Shown here: positions 61,593-64,000 of the stretch, in pieces
Layout: each line of letters begins with the position of its first letter
How positions within the stretch are numbered: position 1 is the stretch's first letter
Source: Bacteroidaceae bacterium
Lineage (GTDB): Bacteria; Bacteroidota; Bacteroidia; Bacteroidales; Bacteroidaceae
NCBI GenBank assembly: GCA_024398615.1
Contig: JAKSIU010000004.1
Coordinates: 40,882 to 104,881 of the forward strand
DNA length: 64,000 nt
Direction: 5' to 3'
Notes under the pieces: model-generated
Told to the model about the DNA's origin: nothing
Databases searched by the model: none
The model's input: only the letters and a program-made list of their open reading frames with translations
Program-made: the position numbers and the translations under genes

Positions 61593-64000
61593 ATGGGTTT
61601 TAACGAGTTTATTGGGAAGCTGTTCGGCAACAAGGCCACACGTGATTACAAGGAAATCCAGCCTTGGGTCGAAAAGGTAAAGGCGGCTTACCCTAAGTAT
61701 GAGAAAATGAGCACCGATGAGCTGCGTGCCGCATCGGCTGCCATAAGACAGAAGGTTCAGGATTTCGTGATTCCTGAAAAGAAGGAGATTGCTGAAATCA
61801 AGGCAAAGGTCGAGCAGACCGAGCTGGAGGACCGCGAGGCACTGTTCAATCAGATAGACAAGAAGGAAAAGGAGGTGCTGGACCGCTATGAGGTGGTTCT
61901 TGATGAAGTGCTTCCCGATGTTTTCTCAATAGTCAAGGAGACGGCACGCCGTTTCACTGAAAATGAGGTCGTAGAGGTTACGGCAAATGACTTTGACCGC
62001 AATCTGGCCGCACGTCATGATTTCGTGACCATTGACGGGGACAAGGCCTTGTGGCATAACCATTGGGTCGCCGGAGGCAATGACACCATATGGAACATGA
62101 TCCATTATGATGTACAGTTGTTCGGCGGCACTGTCCTGCACAAGGGCAAGATCGCTGAAATGGCAACCGGTGAGGGTAAGACCCTTGTGGCAACACTTCC
62201 GGTGTTCCTGAACGCTCTTACCGGCAACGGTGTCCATGTGGTTACGGTCAATGACTATCTGGCCAAGCGTGACTCGGAATGGATGGGTCCGCTCTACATG
62301 TTCCATGGTCTGTCAGTTGACTGCATTGACAAGCATCAGCCTAATTCTGAAGCCCGTAGAAACGCATATCGTGCCGATATCACTTTCGGTACGAACAATG
62401 AATTCGGTTTTGACTATCTGCGTGACAATATGGCCGGCCGTCCGGACGAACTGGTACAGCGCGGACACAATTACGCAATCGTGGATGAGGTTGACTCGGT
62501 TCTCATTGATGATGCCCGTACACCTCTTATTATATCCGGTCCTGTCCCGAAGGGCGATGACCAGCTCTTTGAAGAACTCCGCCCACAGGTGGAGCAGCTG
62601 TATGATGCCCAGAAGAAACTGGCTACCCAGTTCCTTGCCGAGGCACGCAAACTGGTCCAGTCCGATAATCAGGATGAGGTTGCCCAGGGCTTCCTTTCAC
62701 TGTTCCGCAGTTTCAAGGCACTTCCAAAGAACAAGGCCCTGATCAAGCTGCTCAGCGAACCGGGAATGAAGGTCGGCATGCAGAAGACCGAGGAAATCTA
62801 CATGGAGCAGCAGAACAAGCGCATGCCTGAAGCTGTCGAGCCTCTGTATTTTGTCATTGATGAGAAGCTGAACAGTGTGGACCTTACCGACAAGGGCGTT
62901 GAACTTATCAGCGGCACGAACAAGGATCCCGAATTCTTTGTGCTTCCCGATATCGCTTCACAGCTTTCAGAACTTGAGACCCATACGGAACTGACTCCTG
63001 AAGAACGTCTTGAAAAGAAAGATGCCCTGTTGACTGACTATGCTGTCAAGAGCGAGCGTATCCATACCATCAACCAGCTGCTCAAGGCATACTGCATGTT
63101 CGAGAAGGATGTCGACTACATTGTTACCGAAGACGGCAAGGTCAAGATCGTGGACGAGCAGACAGGCCGTATCATGGAAGGGCGCCGTTGGTCAGATGGT
63201 CTGCATCAGGCTGTTGAGGCAAAGGAACGTGTTACCATTGAAGCGGCTACCCAGACATTTGCAACCATCACTCTTCAGAACTATTTCCGTATGTACCACA
63301 AGCTGGCCGGTATGACCGGTACGGCTGAAACGGAGGCAGGCGAATTCTGGGATATCTATAAACTGGATGTCGTGGTTATCCCTACGAACCGTCCCATTGC
63401 ACGAATTGACCAGAATGACCGTATTTACAAGACCAAGCGTGAGAAGTATAAGGCTGTCATTCAGGAGATTGAAAATCTGGTGAAAGCCGGTCGCCCGGTT
63501 CTGGTAGGTACTACATCGGTCGAAATCAGTGAACAGTTGAGCCGCATGCTCACCATGCGCAAGATCGAGCACAACGTGCTGAATGCCAAGCTGCACCAGA
63601 AGGAAGCCGATATCGTTGCCCAGGCAGGACAGAGGAGTATCGTTACCATTGCCACCAACATGGCAGGCCGTGGTACCGATATCAAGCTTTCTCCCGAAGT
63701 AAAGGCTGCAGGCGGTCTTGCCATTATCGGTACTGAACGTCATGAGAGCCGCCGTGTTGACCGTCAGCTGAGAGGCCGTTCAGGACGTCAGGGTGACCCG
63801 GGCTCAAGTGTCTTCTTCATTTCGCTTGAAGATAATCTGATGCGTCTGTTCGGTTCGGAAAAGATTGCTCCGCTTATGGACAAGCTGGGTCTGCAGGAAG
63901 ACGAGATGATTGAGAACAGCTTCATAACCAAACGTATCGAACAGGCACAGAAGAAGGTTGAGGAAAACCACTTCGGTACACGTAAGCGTCTGCTTGAGTA
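61593..64000 (+). CDS. secA: Protein translocase ATPase SecA (3' part missing)
   Basis: The frame opens at ATG 61593 ([14 protein letters not shown]) and is still open at the right edge after about 802 codons; Bacteroidetes SecA is about 1100 residues. It drives preproteins through SecYEG. NBD1 has Walker [13 protein letters not shown] (about 195) and the DEAD-type [21 protein letters not shown] (about 300). A preprotein-binding insert follows (about 325-470), with an acidic, helical addition ([18 protein letters not shown]) typical of the long Bacteroidetes form. NBD2 contains [30 protein letters not shown] and [13 protein letters not shown]. The C-terminal scaffold and linker lie outside the window. 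Confidence 0.95.
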   Translation, partial: MGFNEFIGKLFGNKATRDYKEIQPWVEKVKAAYPKYEKMSTDELRAASAAIRQKVQDFVIPEKKEIAEIKAKVEQTELEDREALFNQIDKKEKEVLDRYEVVLDEVLPDVFSIVKETARRFTENEVVEVTANDFDRNLAARHDFVTIDGDKALWHNHWVAGGNDTIWNMIHYDVQLFGGTVLHKGKIAEMATGEGKTLVATLPVFLNALTGNGVHVVTVNDYLAKRDSEWMGPLYMFHGLSVDCIDKHQPNSEARRNAYRADITFGTNNEFGFDYLRDNMAGRPDELVQRGHNYAIVDEVDSVLIDDARTPLIISGPVPKGDDQLFEELRPQVEQLYDAQKKLATQFLAEARKLVQSDNQDEVAQGFLSLFRSFKALPKNKALIKLLSEPGMKVGMQKTEEIYMEQQNKRMPEAVEPLYFVIDEKLNSVDLTDKGVELISGTNKDPEFFVLPDIASQLSELETHTELTPEERLEKKDALLTDYAVKSERIHTINQLLKAYCMFEKDVDYIVTEDGKVKIVDEQTGRIMEGRRWSDGLHQAVEAKERVTIEAATQTFATITLQNYFRMYHKLAGMTGTAETEAGEFWDIYKLDVVVIPTNRPIARIDQNDRIYKTKREKYKAVIQEIENLVKAGRPVLVGTTSVEISEQLSRMLTMRKIEHNVLNAKLHQKEADIVAQAGQRSIVTIATNMAGRGTDIKLSPEVKAAGGLAIIGTERHESRRVDRQLRGRSGRQGDPGSSVFFISLEDNLMRLFGSEKIAPLMDKLGLQEDEMIENSFITKRIEQAQKKVEENHFGTRKRLLE

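Noticed and set aside
1-64000. CRISPR arrays, rRNA genes, complete insertion sequences, prophage genes
   Set aside because: I looked for regular spaced repeats, rRNA motifs and DDE or HUH transposases and saw none; the only mobile-type protein is the Rpn gene.

Overview
The window looks like chromosomal DNA of a member of the order Bacteroidales, probably a gut-type Bacteroidaceae or Prevotellaceae relative; I cannot name a genus. The signs are a MurF-Alr fusion, B12-dependent NrdJ, LptD and LptC of the Bacteroidetes type, short Cys-anchored surface lipoproteins, several DUF families typical of Bacteroides, almost no Shine-Dalgarno sequences, and many promoters of the form TTTG-N19-21-TAnnTTTG. 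Both edges cut genes: MurF-Alr on the left and SecA on the right.

Layout. 1-5148: murF-alr, then nrdJ and folB, which abut tail to tail with dnaA (5149-6549, minus). 6910-11560: a minus operon of a DUF6057-like membrane protein, a TolB-like lipoprotein with a CxxCH motif, and a cell-wall amidase; it faces a periplasmic GH2 beta-galactosidase across overlapping divergent promoters. 14837-21476: HD-domain protein, lptD, asnA, ung and an OmpA-type porin with its own promoter and terminator. 21908-32214: an AT-richer accessory block of three large lipoproteins, namely one with a collagen-like stalk, one with a fimbrillin-like start and a FISUMP-like end, and one with about 18 Ig-like (BIG2) domains. 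32235-37590: pyrK-pyrD, manA-manC, a phosphoesterase, and a minus-strand sigma-like gene next to a cation efflux pump. 38774-44091: tRNA-Arg, a small lipoprotein, lysS, gpsA, pgi and a HAD phosphatase. 44083-53784: slyD, a fusion of DUF4105 with a phosphatase-like domain that seems to lack its catalytic residues, coaX, an outer-membrane protein, a TPR protein, lptC and a PpiD-type foldase. 54681-59958: ilvD-ilvB-ilvN-ilvC, preceded by an unannotated valine-rich leader peptide and attenuator. 60243-61163: an Rpn/PD-(D/E)XK protein. 61593 onward: secA.

The most notable signals are non-coding. (1) The ilv operon has a complete transcription attenuator: a 23-codon leader with eight Val codons, an intrinsic terminator, and an antiterminator pairing that spans the leader stop codon. 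(2) A 630-bp block after ppiD (53847-54473) consists of nested and tandem inverted repeats. (3) A second palindrome (61187-61407) shares a two-part core (16 + 10 identical bases) with the first, and relatives of its arms sit on both sides of the Rpn gene. This suggests a dispersed palindromic element associated with an Rpn nuclease. Much of the rest is housekeeping: nucleotide and cell-wall precursors, envelope assembly (LptC, LptD, PpiD, SecA), sugar nucleotides and branched-chain amino acids.
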